DNA from: Mycolicibacter kumamotonensis
Lineage (GTDB): Bacteria > Actinomycetota > Actinomycetes > Mycobacteriales > Mycobacteriaceae
Assembly: GCF_002086285.1 (NCBI RefSeq)
Contig: NZ_MVHU01000005.1
Coordinates: 124,001 to 188,000, forward strand
Direction of reading: 5' to 3'
Length of the DNA stretch: 64,000 nucleotides
A program made the position numbers and the translations under genes. Position 1 is the first letter of the stretch, and each line of letters starts with the position of its first letter. Below are positions 1 through 11,085 of the stretch, piece by piece. Below the pieces are notes generated by a model. The model worked only from the letters and a program-made list of their open reading frames with translations. It ran no database searches and had not been told where the DNA came from.

Positions 1-974
1 GCCGATTGCGCTGTGGCCCACGGCAATTCCGATGCCCGCTCCGATCGCGCCGCCGACCAGTCCGAGAATCGCCGCCTCCACCAGCATGTCGCCGACGATC
101 ACGCTGCGCCGGCCCCCGACCGCCCGCAGCGTCGCGATGACCGGCCGGCGCGCGGTGATCGCCATGCTCACCGTGGTGTAGGTCAGAAACGCCCCGACCA
201 CCAAAGCGACCGCGGCGCCCATCAGGGCCATGTAGTTCATCAGCTTCACACCGTCACCGGCCCGCGCGGCGCGCAGACTGGGGTCCGCGACGATCGCCCG
301 GCCGCCGACGGCGGCGGTGACCGCCGCGCGGACCGCGCCCGGGTCCGCGCCGGGTTTCAGGGTGAGCAGGATCGAGTCGAGTCGGCCGGGGCGGCCGGTG
401 ATGTTCTGGGCCAGTGGAAGTGCGGCCAAGACGTACTGCCCGCCGTTGAGCTGCGCCAGCGATTTTCCGGTGAGCACCGAGGCGACGCGGACCTCCTCCG
501 AGCCCAACTGGAGTCGCTCACCGGCCCGGTGGCCGACGCCGGGTCCGACCCGGACGGTGTTGGGCTCCCCGGGCGCCACCGGTACCTGTGCACCGCCGAC
601 GGCATCCTTCAGCGCGCCCTGCAACGCCGCGCTGCTGGTGTCCGCGCCGAGCAGCAGGACCCGTCCGGAGGGCGTCATCGCCGAGGTCCGGATCATCGGC
701 GCGGCGGCTGTCACCCCGGGCACGGCGGCGACCTCGGCGGTGATGGTGTCGGGAAACCCGGCGTCGGTGGCGGCCGACACCTCCAGGGCGGCGATACCGG
801 CGATTCCGTCGGTCAGTCGGGTGACCGATCCGGTGATCGACCCGAAGATCCCGAAGACCGCGACCAGATATAGTGCCGAGACCGCCATGACCCCGACGGT
901 GGCGACGGTGCGCCGCCGGTGCACAACCAGCTCACGCAGGCTGAACACCCGTAGCCGGCTTGCCGCGGCGGTGA

Positions 975-978
<4 letters not shown>
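1..978 (-). CDS. ABC transporter permease, FtsX/MacB type (C-terminus outside window)
   Basis: Reading the minus strand from the GTG at 978 gives an uninterrupted frame to the window edge (326 codons). It starts with a short basic stretch (residues about 8-23) and a hydrophobic segment (about 25-50). A large soluble periplasmic-type domain with Val/Ala/Gly-rich beta-strand character follows, then another hydrophobic stretch near the left edge. This is the FtsX/MacB permease plan of one N-terminal helix, a large extracytoplasmic domain and a cluster of C-terminal helices. The start is fixed by a GTGA overlap with the stop of the ATPase gene, so the two are translationally coupled and should form one transporter. 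It probably exports a product of the enzymes upstream; that role is inferred from context. The rest of the gene lies outside the window. Confidence 0.8.
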
Positions 979-1720
<742 letters not shown>

Positions 1721-1724
<4 letters not shown>

Positions 1725-2764
1725 GTGCCTGCCCCTACCGCGGCCAGCACCGCCCGGCTGGACTCGCGGCTGCCGATAGTGATCCGCGCCCCGCCGTCGA
1801 GGAAATAACGCGCCTTGACGCCGGCCGTGTCCAATATCTGCTGCCACGGCCGTCCGGCGCCGGGCAGATAGACGAAGTTCGCATGCCCGTCAGTGGCGTA
1901 GACACCCATCGCCCGCAGCCGCCGGCCCAAATACGCCCGCTCGCCGGCGATGCGTAACACCCGTTGCCGCAACTGGTCTTCGGCTTCATAGGATGCCGCC
2001 ACCGCGACCGCACTACAGATACCCATGGCGAACGGCAGTTGCAAAGCCCACAACCGAGCGGCGAATTCCGGTGCGCCGAAACCGTATCCGATCCGCAGAC
2101 CCGCCAGTCCGTAGGCCTTGGAGAAGGTGCGTAGCACGATGACATTGGGGAATCGCCGAACCAGATCCGGCCCGCCCATGCGGTACTGGGGGGCGGCGAA
2201 CTCGACATAGGCCTCGTCGAGCAGTATGACGGTGTCGACGGGCACCCGGCGCAGGAACCGCTCGACGTCGGCGATCGGCGCCAGCGTACCGGTCGGGTTA
2301 TGGGGCCGGCACACCACGACGACGCGGGCGCCCACCGCGGCGTCGGCCATCGCCGAAAGGTCGTGGTGCCCGTGCGGGTCGAGCGGAATCGGGATCGATA
2401 CCAGTCGCGCCATCCGGGCCATGATCGGGTATCCGTCGAACGTCGGGTCGCTCAACACGATCCGGTCCCCGGGCCGGGTACAGGTCTGCAGCACCTGCAT
2501 CGCCACCCCGGTCGCTCCCGCCCCGAGCACCAGTTGTCCGGCGTCGATCCCGATGTGACCCGCGATCAGGGTGCGCAGCTTGTCGGGCAGGAACTCCGGA
2601 TAGCGATTCACCGCACCCATCGCGTGATGCAGTGCCGAGCGCACAGCCGGCAACGGCGAGAACGGGTTCTCGTTGAGAGACAACGCAAGCGGATCCACAG
2701 CTGCCGGTAATGCGTCGAGCACGTCGGTGCTGACCGGACTCGCGAACGCCGTCGGCGACATCAT
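1721..2764 (-). CDS. HisC-like PLP-dependent aminotransferase (fold type I)
   Basis: 347-residue class I/II aminotransferase of the histidinol-phosphate aminotransferase-like branch. Visible landmarks are the N-terminal LNENPF motif (30-35), a glycine-rich phosphate region GAGATG (81-86), RPHNPTG with Asn156, the LLDEAYVEF strand with Asp183 and Tyr186, the PLP lysine Lys216 in TFSKAYGLAGLR, and a C-terminal Arg-containing segment. The fold assignment is firm. Histidine biosynthesis is not implied, because the gene sits in a translationally coupled operon with KASIII, ThDP and START-type genes and an ABC exporter and not with his genes. A role in aminating an oxo-acid or ketone intermediate is an inference. 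Both ends overlap neighbours by ATGA. Confidence 0.9.
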
Positions 2765-3774
2765 CGGCGTCCGCCCCAGCGGACCGCGGCCGCGCCGGCG
2801 AAGTCACCGGCGTGCGCGAAGCCCGCCATCATCACCACGTCGCCCGGCGCGGCCTGACCGTCGGCTATCGCGCGCTCCAAGTTGATCGGGATCGCCGCGC
2901 CGAAGAGGTTGCCGCAGTCATCAAAGGTGTCGCGGTGTCGCTGCGGTGGCAGCTCCAGCGCCTCGCGCCAGTTGCGCAGGAAAACCCGGTTGGGCTGGTT
3001 GGTGACCAGCAGGTCGATGTCGTTGGGTTTCACCCCGATTCGGTCGCACACCGCGAACGCGACCTCGGGCACCAGACGGTTGCCCCGGGCCAGCACCTTG
3101 GTGATCTTGGCCTCGGTGAACGCGATGCACGCCTCGCCCGTCCCGGCCTGCCACCACTTGCGGGGCGGGTCGGAGATGATCGTCATCTCACCGGCGTACT
3201 CACCGTAGCTGCGACACTCGACATCGAGAATGGGCGACTCGTCGGACACCGTGACCAGGCCCACCGCTGCACCGTCGCCGGGCACCGCGGCCTGCGCCCG
3301 GCATCGCACGCCCGGCTGGTCGAAGACCTGGCCCGCCGCGTTCTGGGCGATGGCGATCAGCGCGGTGTGCCCTTCGCCCGACACCAGCAGTTGACGGGCC
3401 AACTTCAGGGCCAGCACGAACACCGCGCAGCCACCGTTGTGCAGGTCGAGCACCCATCGGGCTCGCATGCCCAGTCGGTGTGCCACGCCCGCGCCCGCAC
3501 CGTAGAACGGCATATCCGGCATCTGGGTATGGGTGATCAGCACGTCGGCATCGGTGATGGCGCCCCGGCCGTGTCGTTCGATCAGGCCCGCGGTGGCGCG
3601 TTCGATCATGTCGATCGCGCTCTCGTCGGGACCGACGTGATGACGCCACCGCGGCGCCCGGAACATCACACTGTCGCGCAGCTCATCGGTGGTGGCGAAC
3701 CCCGCGTAGTAATCGGTGCCGATCGGCTCGCCGGGCAGGTAGCTGGAGACGTCGGTGAGGCTGACCGGTGTCAT
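2761..3774 (-). CDS. KASIII-like (FabH family) ketoacyl synthase or acyltransferase
   Basis: 337-residue thiolase-fold protein. The nucleophile is Cys116 in LHNGGCAVF, equivalent to FabH Cys112. The Asn of the triad is kept (Asn289 in CGNLFGAA). The position that is His in the usual HQAN motif reads NQPN here (Asn259). Lack of that His argues against normal decarboxylative condensation and may point to acyl transfer or another C-C or C-O bond chemistry. The ATG at 3774 is preferred over the one at 3783 because it makes an ATGA overlap with the upstream stop. It lies between the START-like and aminotransferase genes. In this setting it most likely acts on an acyl-CoA or acyl-ACP in a small biosynthetic pathway. 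Confidence 0.85.
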   Translation of the reverse strand: MTPVSLTDVSSYLPGEPIGTDYYAGFATTDELRDSVMFRAPRWRHHVGPDESAIDMIERATAGLIERHGRGAITDADVLITHTQMPDMPFYGAGAGVAHRLGMRARWVLDLHNGGCAVFVLALKLARQLLVSGEGHTALIAIAQNAAGQVFDQPGVRCRAQAAVPGDGAAVGLVTVSDESPILDVECRSYGEYAGEMTIISDPPRKWWQAGTGEACIAFTEAKITKVLARGNRLVPEVAFAVCDRIGVKPNDIDLLVTNQPNRVFLRNWREALELPPQRHRDTFDDCGNLFGAAIPINLERAIADGQAAPGDVVMMAGFAHAGDFAGAAAVRWGGRR

Positions 3775-4442
3775 TGCATCCACACCGGTGTCACGGGCAG
3801 CCCGTTACGGTGCCGGTATTCGGCGATCGCCTTGAGGTTCTTCAGTTCCAGGAGGTGGCCGGCGCCGAACATGTCCCAGAAATCGCCGACCCAGACCGGC
3901 CGTTGCGGCGGGGCGGTCTCCGGGTAGGGGTTCTCGTCGTAGAACGGGTGGTGGCAATTGGTCCACAGCACCACCGAGCCGGGCCTGTCGAACACCACTT
4001 GTGCGTCGAGAACCCGCATCAAGTAGATCATCCACAGGTGCTTGCCCTGGTCCCACGCGCAGTGGTAGTCGACCGTGCGGGCGCGGGCGTCGGCGATTGT
4101 GCGCGTGTAGATCTCGGTCCCCTCGCCGGCCCCCGTGCCCGTCCCGGCACCGAGCCGGTCGTGGGCCAGCCACAGCCCCGGCTCGTCGGTGGTGGTGAAA
4201 CCGCGCAGGCTGTAGGTCCACTCCTCCAGGCAGCGGGTGTCGGCCAGATAGTCGAACAATTCGTCGGGCGGACAGTCGATATAGCTGTTGACCGTGCAGA
4301 ACTCGCCGAACACCTCGTCATGCGGGTAGACCGACCGCATCATCTCCATGATGATCGGGGTGGCCTGTTCGCGCGGCGATGTCTCGATGCGGATCAGGCC
4401 GTCGAGTGGTTCGGTGATGTCGTCAAGCGCGGGCAGTGACAT
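3771..4442 (-). CDS. SRPBCC/START-like protein (polyketide cyclase/lipid-binding fold)
   Basis: 223-residue protein. The segment NSYIDCPPDELFDYLADTR followed by CLEEWTYSLRGF is the typical first strand and helices of the SRPBCC (Bet v 1/START-like) fold, a hydrophobic cavity used for cyclisation, hydroxylation partners or lipid binding. Aromatic and charged residues are dense towards the C-terminus (HHPFYDENPYPE, WVGDFWDMFGAGH), which is longer than in minimal family members. The start at 4442 is preferred because AAAGGAGG lies six bases upstream. The ATG at 4448 would have no spacing to that site. It overlaps the ThDP gene by 20 bases and the KASIII gene by ATGA. The exact role is unknown; cyclase or substrate carrier fits the operon. 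Confidence 0.75.
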   Translation of the reverse strand: MSLPALDDITEPLDGLIRIETSPREQATPIIMEMMRSVYPHDEVFGEFCTVNSYIDCPPDELFDYLADTRCLEEWTYSLRGFTTTDEPGLWLAHDRLGAGTGTGAGEGTEIYTRTIADARARTVDYHCAWDQGKHLWMIYLMRVLDAQVVFDRPGSVVLWTNCHHPFYDENPYPETAPPQRPVWVGDFWDMFGAGHLLELKNLKAIAEYRHRNGLPVTPVWMQ

Positions 4443-6101
4443 AGCCATCCTCCTTTGCGGCGGTCAAAAACGGTGCGAATGGCGGAATCTCGTCGGCGGA
4501 GCACTCGATGCTGACCACCGCCGGGCCATCGGTGGTCAGCGCGGAGGCCAATGCGTCCGGCAGCTCACCGGTCTCGGTGACCTCGGCGGCCGGCAGACCG
4601 GGAAACATCGCGCCCAATCCCGTCCCCAGCTCACTGGGCCGGAATCGGTTGTAGCTGTATAGGTCTCCGTAGAACAGCTGCTCGCGGGTCACACACATCG
4701 CGTGGGCGTTGTTGTTGAACAACACGAAGGTGACCGGCAGCCGATACTGCAGCGCGGTGTGGATCTCCATGCCGTGCATGAAGAACGCGCCGTCGCCGGC
4801 GATCACCACGGTGCGCCGGGCCCGGCCGAACGCCATCCCGATGCCGGCCCCGAAGCTGTACCCCATCCCGCCCATGCCGAGCGCGACGATGAACCTGCCG
4901 TCGCGGCGCACCGGCAGGTAGTGCAACGCGGATGCGCCGGTGTTGCCGGCGTCGACGACGATGTCCGCGCCGGCCGGCACCACGGTGTCCAGCACCCGCA
5001 TCGCGTCGCGGTAGCGCACGCCGGGGCCGTGGTGGCGCGGCGGTTCGAGTTCCTCCCGCCGCAACCGATGGGGGGCCCGCGGGCCGGGCGCCCGCCCGCG
5101 AAGGCCGTGCGCCAGCGCGGTCAGCGACGCGCGCAGGTCGTCCGAGTGCACGTGCGTGCAGGGCAGGTACGGCGGGGCGGAGCCGATCGAGACCGTCCGC
5201 ACGGTTGCCAGCGCGGCGTCGATCCCGCTGCGGGCGGTGACGGGTAGCCGGGTGCCCACCACCAGGCAGACCGCGCTGGTGGCCACCAAGGCGGCCACAC
5301 CGGGATGCCCGGCCACCCCGGTGAGCGCGTAGTCCGACGACGAGTCTGGGCCGCCGACGTCCTTGGCGTCGGGAACGCATGCCACCTGCGCTCCGAGCAG
5401 GTCCGCCAGCGCCCATAGCTCGGTGCGGGCGTCGTCGCGGGCGACCTGCTCGCCGGCGATGATGGTGACCGGCCCATCGGCACCGCGCAGGGCGCGCAGG
5501 ATCGGGTGCGGGTCGCCGGGCCCGGGCGCCGCCCTACCGTTGCCACCGTGGCCGTTCACCGGCCTCTGGTTGACCACCTGGGCCTGCTGGATGTCCTTGG
5601 GTAACAACAACACCGCCGGACCGCCGGTGTGCGCCGCCGCGATCGCGCAGCGCAACGACCCGACGATGTCGTCGGGTTTCTCTATCCGTCGGCAGAACAC
5701 CGACACGGCGGAGAACAGCGTCTCGGCGTCCAGTGATCCGTTGCGGCCGCTGATGTCCTGAAAGCTGCCCCGGCCATCCATCGGCGCCGGGGGCTGGCCC
5801 ACCAATGCCAACACCGGCACCCGGCTGGCCAACGATTCCGCCAGCCCCGGAACAAGGTTCAGCGCCCCCCGCCCGATGTTGCCGCGACCACACCCAGCCC
5901 CGCTCCGCTGCGGCTGTATCCGTCGGCCATGGTGGCCGCCGAGAATTCGTGTTTGGCCACGACCGCGGTGATCCCGGGATGGCGGTACGCGGCATCGTAG
6001 AGATCCTCGATGTTCGCGCCGTCGACGCCGAAGATATGGCCGACGCCGATATCCCCGAGACATTCGAGGATGTGATCGACCACCCGGTACTGCCTGGACA
6101 T
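4423..6101 (-). pseudogene. ThDP-dependent enzyme (acetolactate synthase/benzoylformate decarboxylase family) with a one-base frameshift
   Basis: The N-terminal part (6101 down to about 5870) and the remainder (down to 4423) are in different frames but join to a normal ThDP enzyme of about 559 residues. The N-terminal frame has the Pyr domain: FGVDGANIEDLYDA, the catalytic-type Glu in VAKHEFSAATMADGYSR, then TSGGG. The second frame resumes with ALNLVPGLAES and runs through the central domain to the PP domain. There GDGAFFMHGMEIHTALQYR leads to FNNNAHAM, the GDG...NN cofactor motif. The break is at a run of six C on the plus strand (5865-5870); seven would restore the frame. It is either a sequencing error, a decayed gene or a slippery tract. 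It is the first gene of the operon and would supply a decarboxylated or acyloin-type building block. Confidence 0.85.
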
Positions 6102-6202
6102 CCGCCCGCCTAACCCACGACGATGATGTCTGGTTTAACGATGCGGGTGTGGCTTCGGTTCACCCGTGGCCGGGCGTCGCTGCCGGCGGGGCGCGGCCTG
6201 GG

Positions 6203-6991
6203 TTAGACCGCCGTCAGGATGCGGGGGCCGTCGTCGGTCACCGCGACGGTGTGTTCCCAGTGTGCGGCGCGCGATCCGTCGGCGGTGACGACCGTCCACT
6301 CGTCGTCGAGGATGACGGTCTGGTCGGTGCCCAGGGTCAGCATCGGCTCGATCGCCAGCACCGATCCGGCCACCAGCAGCGGCCCGCGGCCCGGCGATCC
6401 CTCGTTGGGCAGGAAGGGGTCCATGTGCATCTGGCGGCCGATACCGTGCCCGCCGTAGCCGGCGACGATGCCGAACGAGCGGCGGAACTCCGCCGACGCG
6501 GCGCGGGCCCCGGTTTCGATGGCGTGCGAGACGTCGCTGAGCCGGTTGCCGGGGACCATCGCCGCGATCCCGGCTACCATCGCCTGCCGGGTCGCGGCCG
6601 ACAGGTTCTCGTCGGCCGATGTCAACGTGCCGATACCGAAGGTGACCGCGGCGTCGCCGTGCCAGCCGTCCAGGATCGCGCCACAGTCGATGGACACCAG
6701 ATCACCGTCGGCCAGCACCTCCGCCGACGACGGGATGCCGTGCACCACACGGTCGTTGACCGAACTGCAGATCGACGCGGGGAAGCCGTGGTAGCCCAGG
6801 AACGACGGCGTCGCACCCGCCTCCCGGATCACCGACTCGGCGACCTCGTCCAATTGCAGGGTCGAGACTCCGGCGACGGCGGCCGCACGCACCGCGGCCA
6901 GGGCCTCGGCGACGACGGCACCTGCCGCGGCCATCGCGTCGAGCTCGCCCGGGGTGCGATGCGGCACCCGCCGCTTCGCCCACCCGATCAC
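6203..6991 (-). CDS. mapA: Type I methionine aminopeptidase
   Basis: 262-residue pita-bread-fold metalloprotease that removes the initiator Met from new proteins. All five metal ligands are visible: Asp102 and Asp113 ([18 protein letters not shown]), His182 (GHGIGRQMH), Glu215 (AIEPMLT) and Glu246 (HWEHTVAV). His84 (VVHGIP) is the conserved substrate-side histidine. The start is GTG at 6991, directly after the adk stop. The secY-adk-map order is the conserved actinobacterial arrangement and is co-transcribed. The ThDP gene begins about 100 bases downstream on the same strand, so read-through into that operon is possible. Confidence 0.96.
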   Translation of the reverse strand: MIGWAKRRVPHRTPGELDAMAAAGAVVAEALAAVRAAAVAGVSTLQLDEVAESVIREAGATPSFLGYHGFPASICSSVNDRVVHGIPSSAEVLADGDLVSIDCGAILDGWHGDAAVTFGIGTLTSADENLSAATRQAMVAGIAAMVPGNRLSDVSHAIETGARAASAEFRRSFGIVAGYGGHGIGRQMHMDPFLPNEGSPGRGPLLVAGSVLAIEPMLTLGTDQTVILDDEWTVVTADGSRAAHWEHTVAVTDDGPRILTAV

Positions 6992-7543
6992 TTAGCGCCC
7001 CAGGGCCTGCAACAGGCGACCGAAGACCTCGTCGACGGTGCCCAGCGCATCCACCACATGCAGTTCGTGCTCGTGCTGGTAGTAGTCCAGCAGCGGCGCG
7101 GTCTCCTCGCGGTAGACGATCATCCGGTTGTGGATGACCTCGGCCGTGTCGTCGGCGCGGCCCCGCTCCCGGAGCCGGGCGAGCAACTCGTCCTCGCTGA
7201 CGCGCAGCTCCAGCACCGCGTCCAGCTTGGTGTTGCGCGCCTCCAGCATGTCGTGCAGGGCCTGGGCCTGCTCCACCGACCGGGGGTAGCCGTCGAGGAT
7301 GAAGCCCTTGGCGGCATCCTCGGCGTCGATGCGGTCGGCGACCAGGGCGTTGGTCAGCTCGGAGGGCACCAGATCCCCTGCGTCGAGGTATCCCTTGGCC
7401 TTGCGGCCCAGCTCGGTGCCCTGCGCGATGTTGCTCCGAAACAGGTCGCCGGTCGAGATCTGCGGGACGCCCAGCTCCTGGGCCAGCTTGACGGCCTGGG
7501 TGCCCTTGCCCGCCCCGGGCGGTCCCAGCAGGATGACTCTCAC
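6992..7543 (-). CDS. adk: Adenylate kinase
   Basis: 183 residues, catalysing ATP + AMP = 2 ADP in the cytosol. The P-loop GPPGAGKGT is at residues 7-15, followed by the AMP-binding region QISTGDLFR and the DGYPRS motif. The LID is short, without the zinc-finger insert, as in other actinobacterial short-form enzymes; the length is close to the 181 residues of M. tuberculosis Adk. The start is GTG at 7543, which overlaps the secY stop as GTGA. A longer in-frame extension upstream lies antisense-like inside secY and is rejected. It is co-transcribed with secY and mapA. Confidence 0.96.
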   Translation of the reverse strand: MRVILLGPPGAGKGTQAVKLAQELGVPQISTGDLFRSNIAQGTELGRKAKGYLDAGDLVPSELTNALVADRIDAEDAAKGFILDGYPRSVEQAQALHDMLEARNTKLDAVLELRVSEDELLARLRERGRADDTAEVIHNRMIVYREETAPLLDYYQHEHELHVVDALGTVDEVFGRLLQALGR

Positions 7544-8871
7544 TTGAGGAACCCTTCGTAGTTGCGCTGCATGAGCTGGCTCTCGATCTGCTTGACCGTG
7601 TCCAGACCGACGCCGATCATGATCAGCACCGCGGTACCCCCGAACGGCAGGTTCTGGACGGTGCCGGAGTTGCCCATCTGCAGGAACAGGTTGGGCAGCA
7701 CCGAGATCACACCGAGGTAGATCGAGCCCGGCAGGGTGATTCGGTTGAGTACGAACCGCAGGTAGTCCGCGGTCGGACGGCCCGGCCGGATGCCCGGGAT
7801 GAAGCCACCGAACTTCTTCATCTCGTCGGCGCGTTCGTCGGGGTTGAACGTGATCGACACGTAGAAGTAGGTGAAGAAGATGATCAGGCCGAAGTACACG
7901 CCGATGTAGACCAGGTTGGACGGGTCGGACAGGTAGGTGCTGACCGCCTTGTCCCACCAGCTGTTGCCGGGGCCTCCGCTGCCGCTGCGGACCAGCTGGG
8001 TGACCAGCTGGGGAATGTAGATCAGCGACGAGGCGAAGATGACCGGGATGACGCCGGCCTGGTTGACCTTGAGCGGCAGGTAGGTCGAGGTGCCGCCGTA
8101 CATGCGCCGGCCGACCATCCGCTTGGCGTACTGCACCGGGATACGGCGCTGGCCCTGCTCGACGAAGACCACGCCGATGACGATGACCAGAGCCGCCAGG
8201 CAGACCATGGTGAACACCAGGCCGCCACGGGAGTCCAGGATGGTCTTGCCCTCGATCGGGATGCGGGCGGCGATACCGACGAAGATCAGCAGCGACATGC
8301 CGTTGCCGATACCGCGCTCGGTGATCAGCTCGCCGAGCCACATCACCAGCACCGCGCCGGCCGTCATCACCAGCACGATGACGACCAGGGTGAAGATGCT
8401 GTGGTCGGCGATGATGTCGTGGCGCAGGCTGCAGGACTGCAGCAGCCCGCCGTTGGCGGCCAGCGCCACGATGCTGGTGGCCTGCAGGACGGCCAGCGCC
8501 ACCGTCAGGTAGCGGGTGTACTGCGTCATCTTGTTCTGGCCGGACTGACCTTCTTTACGCAGTTCCTCGAAGCGCGGGATCACCACGGTCAACAGCTGCA
8601 CGATGATGCTCGCGGTGATGTAGGGCATCACGCCGATGGCGAACACCGTCAACTGCAGCAGCGCACCACCGGAGAACAGGTTGATCAGTGAATAGACCTG
8701 CGCCGCGTCGCCGCCGCTGACCTCCTTGATGCACTGCTGCACGTTCTGGTAGTCGACACCGGGCGACGGGATGGCCGCTCCGAGCCGGTAGACGACGATG
8801 ATGCCCAGGGCGAACAGGATCTTTCGCCTCAGGTCGACCGTCCGCAGTGACGAGATGAAAGCCGAGAACAC
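7540..8871 (-). CDS. secY: Protein translocase subunit SecY
   Basis: 443-residue integral membrane protein, the channel subunit of the Sec translocon, with about ten hydrophobic helices across its length. Recognisable segments are the N-terminus [32 protein letters not shown], the plug-proximal [14 protein letters not shown]-like segment ([15 protein letters not shown]), the C5 loop region [13 protein letters not shown] and the C-terminal NYEGFLK. The start is GTG at 8871 with a strong AGGAGG six bases upstream. Unlike in many bacteria it does not directly follow rplO, which lies 14.8 kb away in the window, so it needs its own promoter. Confidence 0.97.
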   Translation of the reverse strand: MFSAFISSLRTVDLRRKILFALGIIVVYRLGAAIPSPGVDYQNVQQCIKEVSGGDAAQVYSLINLFSGGALLQLTVFAIGVMPYITASIIVQLLTVVIPRFEELRKEGQSGQNKMTQYTRYLTVALAVLQATSIVALAANGGLLQSCSLRHDIIADHSIFTLVVIVLVMTAGAVLVMWLGELITERGIGNGMSLLIFVGIAARIPIEGKTILDSRGGLVFTMVCLAALVIVIGVVFVEQGQRRIPVQYAKRMVGRRMYGGTSTYLPLKVNQAGVIPVIFASSLIYIPQLVTQLVRSGSGGPGNSWWDKAVSTYLSDPSNLVYIGVYFGLIIFFTYFYVSITFNPDERADEMKKFGGFIPGIRPGRPTADYLRFVLNRITLPGSIYLGVISVLPNLFLQMGNSGTVQNLPFGGTAVLIMIGVGLDTVKQIESQLMQRNYEGFLK

Positions 8872-9197
8872 TCTTCTCCTCCTGCGCAGCCGAGGTCCGG
8901 TCGCGGCGTGCCAATGGGCTGGTGTGTTACAGCCCGGTTAGTCCTGGGGTAGTCCTGCGCTTTCGCGTCGACGCGCCGACCGGTCATGAAGCGGCCATGC
9001 GCGTCTTCAGGCGCGTCAGCAGTCTACGAGACTAACAGCTGAGCACGGCGGGCCGGGCAGCCGCGGGGACGCGCTGTCAGCCGACCATCAGCCGCCGGGC
9101 GTACAGTCGACGACAGCTCGTTAACCTAGCTAATTAATTTCCGGCGCTGCGTCGCCGGTAACCATAGGCCGCCGGCGGCGATAGGAGAGTTCGAAAG
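8872..9197. other. Divergent intergenic region secY / methyltransferase
   Basis: No gene is seen. On the minus strand TAGACT (9021-9026) is a plausible -10 hexamer for secY-adk-mapA, giving a leader of about 145 bases; it lies within a small palindrome, AGTCT-CGT-AGACT. No good -35 is visible. On the plus strand an AT-rich patch (about 9120-9140, TTAACCTAGCTAATTAATTT) precedes the methyltransferase gene and its AGGAGAG ribosome site. Both assignments are weak. Confidence 0.35.
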
Positions 9198-10154
9198 ATG
9201 GCTCGTACAGACAACGACACCTGGGACCTGGCCTCCAGTGTGGGCGCCACCGCGACCATGGTGGCGGTGGGCCGCGCGGTGGCGAGCCGCGGAAACGGCA
9301 CCGACCGTCCGCTGATCAGCGACCCCTTCGCCGAGCCGCTGGTGCGCGCGGTCGGAGTGGATCTGTTCAGCAAACTGGCCAGCGGCGAAATCAGCCCGGC
9401 CGACTTCGGCGACGGCGAGGGCCAGGACGGGGCGATGACGCTCTCGCGGATGTCCGACAACATGGCCGTGCGCACCCGGTTCTTCGACGAGTTCTTCCTC
9501 GCCGCGTGCGCCGACGACACCGCGGCCATCCGGCAGGCCGTCATCCTGGCCTCCGGGCTCGACGCTCGCGCCTACCGGCTCGACTGGCCCGCCGGCACCA
9601 CCGTCTTCGAGATCGACCAACCCGACGTGATCGAGTTCAAGACCCGGGTGTTGGCCGCCCACGGCGCCCAGCCCACCGCAGATCGCCGGCCGGTCGCCGT
9701 CGACCTGCGTGACGACTGGCCGGCGGCGCTGCAGGCCGCGGGCTTCGACCCCTGCGCGCCGACCGCCTGGAGCGCCGAGGGGCTGCTCGCCTACCTCCCG
9801 GCCGAGGCACAGGACCGACTACTGGACACCGTCACCGCACTGTCCGCGCCGGGCAGCAGGTTCGCCGTCGAATGCACACCGCCGCTCGACCCCGGAGACG
9901 AGGACACCGCACGCCAGCGGATGCGGCAAGCCGCCGAGCAGATGCGCAGCCACGGCTTCGATCTCGACCTCACCGAGCTGGTCTACTTCGGTGATCGCAA
10001 TGACGCGCCCACCTACCTCGGCGAGCGCGGATGGCGGCTCGACAGTCGCAACATCAACGAGCTGTTCGCCGAACACGGGCTGCCGCAGCTCGAGGAGACC
10101 GACGGTTACGGCGGGCTGACCTATGTCAGCGCGATCCTGGAAGGAGAACGCTGA
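9198..10154 (+). CDS. SAM-dependent methyltransferase, LCM-like mycobacterial family (copy 1)
   Basis: 318-residue class I methyltransferase of the leucine carboxyl methyltransferase-like (TIGR00027) family that is expanded in mycobacteria. Family marks in order are [15 protein letters not shown] at the N-terminus, [22 protein letters not shown], the SAM-binding motif [26 protein letters not shown] and [11 protein letters not shown]. The substrate is not known for most members. AGGAGAG sits upstream of the ATG. The next gene is a paralogue overlapping by TGATG, so the two are a translationally coupled tandem pair. M. tuberculosis has members of this family in the same place between sppA and secY (from memory). 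Confidence 0.93.
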   Translation: MARTDNDTWDLASSVGATATMVAVGRAVASRGNGTDRPLISDPFAEPLVRAVGVDLFSKLASGEISPADFGDGEGQDGAMTLSRMSDNMAVRTRFFDEFFLAACADDTAAIRQAVILASGLDARAYRLDWPAGTTVFEIDQPDVIEFKTRVLAAHGAQPTADRRPVAVDLRDDWPAALQAAGFDPCAPTAWSAEGLLAYLPAEAQDRLLDTVTALSAPGSRFAVECTPPLDPGDEDTARQRMRQAAEQMRSHGFDLDLTELVYFGDRNDAPTYLGERGWRLDSRNINELFAEHGLPQLEETDGYGGLTYVSAILEGER

Positions 10155-11080
10155 TGGCGCGCAGCGGCGGCGCACGATCTCCTGGGGACAGCTGGGATCT
10201 GGCGTCCAGCGTGGGTACGACCGCCACCATGGTCGCCGTCGGCCGCGCGCTGGCCAGCCGGCAGCCCGACGCGCTGATCGACGACCCGTTCGCCGCCCCG
10301 CTGGTGCGGGCGGTCGGGATCGACTTCTTCAACCGGCTGCTCGATGGTGAGCTGGAGCCGGCGGTCGCCGAGGACGCCAACGCCACCGCCCGGCCGATGA
10401 CCGAGGTGATGGCGGTGCGCACCCGGTTTTTCGACGACTTCTTCCTGCAGGCCGCGGCCGCGGGCATCCGGCAGGCGGTCATCCTGGCCGCCGGGCTGGA
10501 CGCGCGCGCCTACCGGCTGGCCTGGCCGGACGGCACCGTCGTCTACGAGATCGACCAGCCGGAGGTGATCGAGTTCAAGACCCGCACGCTGACCGATCTG
10601 GGCGCCGAGCCCACGGCGGATCGCCGGACGGTGGCCATCGACCTGCGCGACGATTGGCCGGCAGCGCTGCGCCGCAGCGGATTCGACGAAACGAAACCGA
10701 CCGCGTGGAGCGCCGAAGGGCTGCTCGTCTATCTGCCGCCGGAGGCGCAGGATCGACTGTTCGACGACATCACCGCGTTGAGTGCGCCGGGCAGTCGGCT
10801 GGCCACCGAATATCACCCCGACGGCGCGGCCGTGCTCACCGATTCGAACCAGTCGATGGGCCGGCGCTTCGCCGACCAGGGCCTGGACCTTGATCTGGCC
10901 GGCCTGGTCTACGCCGGCGAGCGGCGCCACGCCGGCGACTACCTGACCGAACAGGGCTGGCAGGTCAGCGGTCGCACCCGGACCGAAGTCTTCGCGGCCT
11001 ACGGGCGCAGCTTCCCCGAGGATGCCGAGATCGTGGCGCGGCTGCGCAATTCGGTTGCGATCGAGGCCATTCGCACCTAG
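10154..11080 (+). CDS. SAM-dependent methyltransferase, LCM-like mycobacterial family (copy 2)
   Basis: 308-residue paralogue of the preceding gene. Clear shared blocks are [64 protein letters not shown] and [18 protein letters not shown]. It has a shorter linker before the VRTRFF segment and a divergent C-terminal third. The ATG at 10154 overlaps the previous stop (TGATG); an in-frame extension back to 10031 lies inside copy 1 and is rejected. Tandem arrangement and coupling suggest duplication, with possible related but distinct substrates. The substrate is unknown. Confidence 0.92.
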   Translation: MARSGGARSPGDSWDLASSVGTTATMVAVGRALASRQPDALIDDPFAAPLVRAVGIDFFNRLLDGELEPAVAEDANATARPMTEVMAVRTRFFDDFFLQAAAAGIRQAVILAAGLDARAYRLAWPDGTVVYEIDQPEVIEFKTRTLTDLGAEPTADRRTVAIDLRDDWPAALRRSGFDETKPTAWSAEGLLVYLPPEAQDRLFDDITALSAPGSRLATEYHPDGAAVLTDSNQSMGRRFADQGLDLDLAGLVYAGERRHAGDYLTEQGWQVSGRTRTEVFAAYGRSFPEDAEIVARLRNSVAIEAIRT

Positions 11081-11085
11081 TGGCG

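Noticed and set aside
2812-3927. Plus-strand frame over the KASIII gene
   Set aside because: It is antisense to a gene with conserved Cys and Asn motifs. It is rich in His/Arg/Gly and has no recognisable domain.
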